Assembly (NCBI GenBank): GCA_046154545.1
Contig: JBJXGC010000310.1
Coordinates: forward strand, 1-5,338
DNA from: JBJXGC01 sp046154545
Lineage (GTDB): Bacteria; Chloroflexota; Dehalococcoidia; Tepidiformales; Tepidiformaceae
Direction of reading: 5' to 3'
DNA length: 5,338 bases
Position 1 is the stretch's first letter. Each line of letters begins with the position of its first letter. Positions 4,923-5,338 of this stretch are shown here, one piece after another. The position numbers were made by a program, and so were the translations under genes. Under the pieces are notes generated by a model. That model was given only the letters and a program-made list of their open reading frames with translations. It was not told the origin of the DNA and did not search any database.

Positions 4923-5338
4923 TTAGCGGGTGAGCCAGGCGAACTGCTGCTGCTTCCGGTTGGCCCGTGGGTCGATCATGATGTTCACGATCGTCGGCAT
5001 GTCGTGGGCCAGCGCCTCTTTGAGCGTCGGCTCGAGCTGCGAGGCCTCGGTGACGAAGTAGCCCTTGCCCCCGAAGACATCCGCGAGCTTCTCGTAGCGG
5101 GCGTTCGGGGTGTAGGCGCTCACCGGGATCTTGTCCGGGGGCATCTCTTCGCCCGGGCCGCCGCCGATGCCGTTGTTGTTGATGATGATCGTCGTGATCG
5201 GCAGCCGGTAACGGCAGGCCGTCTCGATCTCCATCCCGCCGAAGCCGAAGGCCGAGTCGCCCTGGACGTTGATGATCTTCTTGCCGGGGTGGACAACCGC
5301 GGCCGCGATCGCCTGGCCAAGGCCGACGCCCATCGTCC
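4923..5338 (-). CDS. 2-hydroxyacyl-CoA lyase / oxalyl-CoA decarboxylase-type ThDP enzyme, C-terminal part
   Basis: About 137 residues of the C-terminal domain are visible; the frame runs off the right edge, and ATG 5333 is an internal Met in the usual GTMGVGLGQAIAA segment. The thiamine-diphosphate and Mg-binding motif is present as GDSAFGFGGMEIET (25-38 from that Met) through INNNG (51-55), with D26 and the Asn residues as metal ligands. FGGKGYFV (87-94), IDPRANRK and the ending FAWLTR resemble 2-hydroxyacyl-CoA lyases (human HACL1 ends HWLTRSNM) more than oxalyl-CoA decarboxylases, which share the GDSAFGF motif but end differently. HACL enzymes cleave 2-hydroxyacyl-CoA to formyl-CoA and an aldehyde; oxalyl-CoA decarboxylase releases CO2 to give formyl-CoA. 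The two cannot be separated without the N-terminal part. The gene ends at TAA 4925-4923, about 30 bases before a strong terminator. Confidence 0.85.
   Translation of the reverse strand, partial: TMGVGLGQAIAAAVVHPGKKIINVQGDSAFGFGGMEIETACRYRLPITTIIINNNGIGGGPGEEMPPDKIPVSAYTPNARYEKLADVFGGKGYFVTEASQLEPTLKEALAHDMPTIVNIMIDPRANRKQQQFAWLTR

Overview
The window is GC-rich DNA from a bacterium that cannot be placed with confidence. The dense GC3 coding, Shine-Dalgarno-type starts, a 2-hydroxyacyl-CoA-lyase-like gene and Rhs-type polymorphic toxins would fit a free-living, high-GC soil or sediment lineage, but this is inference. Two metabolic genes run off the window edges: an acyltransferase on the left and a thiamine-diphosphate enzyme on the right. 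The middle is an accessory island with three toxin-immunity or toxin-antitoxin modules and several broken or duplicated pieces.

Region by region: (1) 3-596, + strand: the 3' part of a PlsC-like acyltransferase gene. (2) 670-1938, - strand: a displaced Rhs C-terminal 'tip'. It has a truncated Rhs core, a Trp-rich repeat linker, a barnase-like ribonuclease toxin in a different reading frame, and an overlapping barstar-like immunity gene. (3) 1945-2130, + strand: a second, diverged copy of only the last ~50 codons of the acyltransferase gene, abutting the Rhs remnant. (4) 2150-4207, - strand: a second Rhs tip with a Gly-rich linker and a His-His nuclease-like toxin. Its immunity candidate overlaps it by 14 nt, and a HEAT-repeat gene follows with an ATGA overlap. 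(5) 4171-4250: a degenerate tRNA-like sequence at the outer boundary of the second tip. (6) 4347-4838, + strand: an addiction-module antitoxin overlapping a RelE/ParE-family toxin whose last ~12 codons are out of frame. (7) 4863-4895: a strong hairpin terminator between convergent genes. (8) 4923-5338, - strand: the C-terminal part of a 2-hydroxyacyl-CoA lyase / oxalyl-CoA decarboxylase-type enzyme.

The two Rhs tips carry the same ~120-nt core segment (1747-1866 and 4004-4123, about 90% identical by hand count) joined to unrelated toxins. That is the known signature of Rhs tip displacement: a conserved core recombines with new toxin-immunity tails and leaves old tails behind. No full-length rhs gene lies in the window, so both tips are orphans here. 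The toxin A / barstar pair is the clearest functional assignment. The toxin carries Arg and His at barnase catalytic positions but Thr where the catalytic Glu is expected, and its partner keeps the barnase-blocking acidic positions of barstar.
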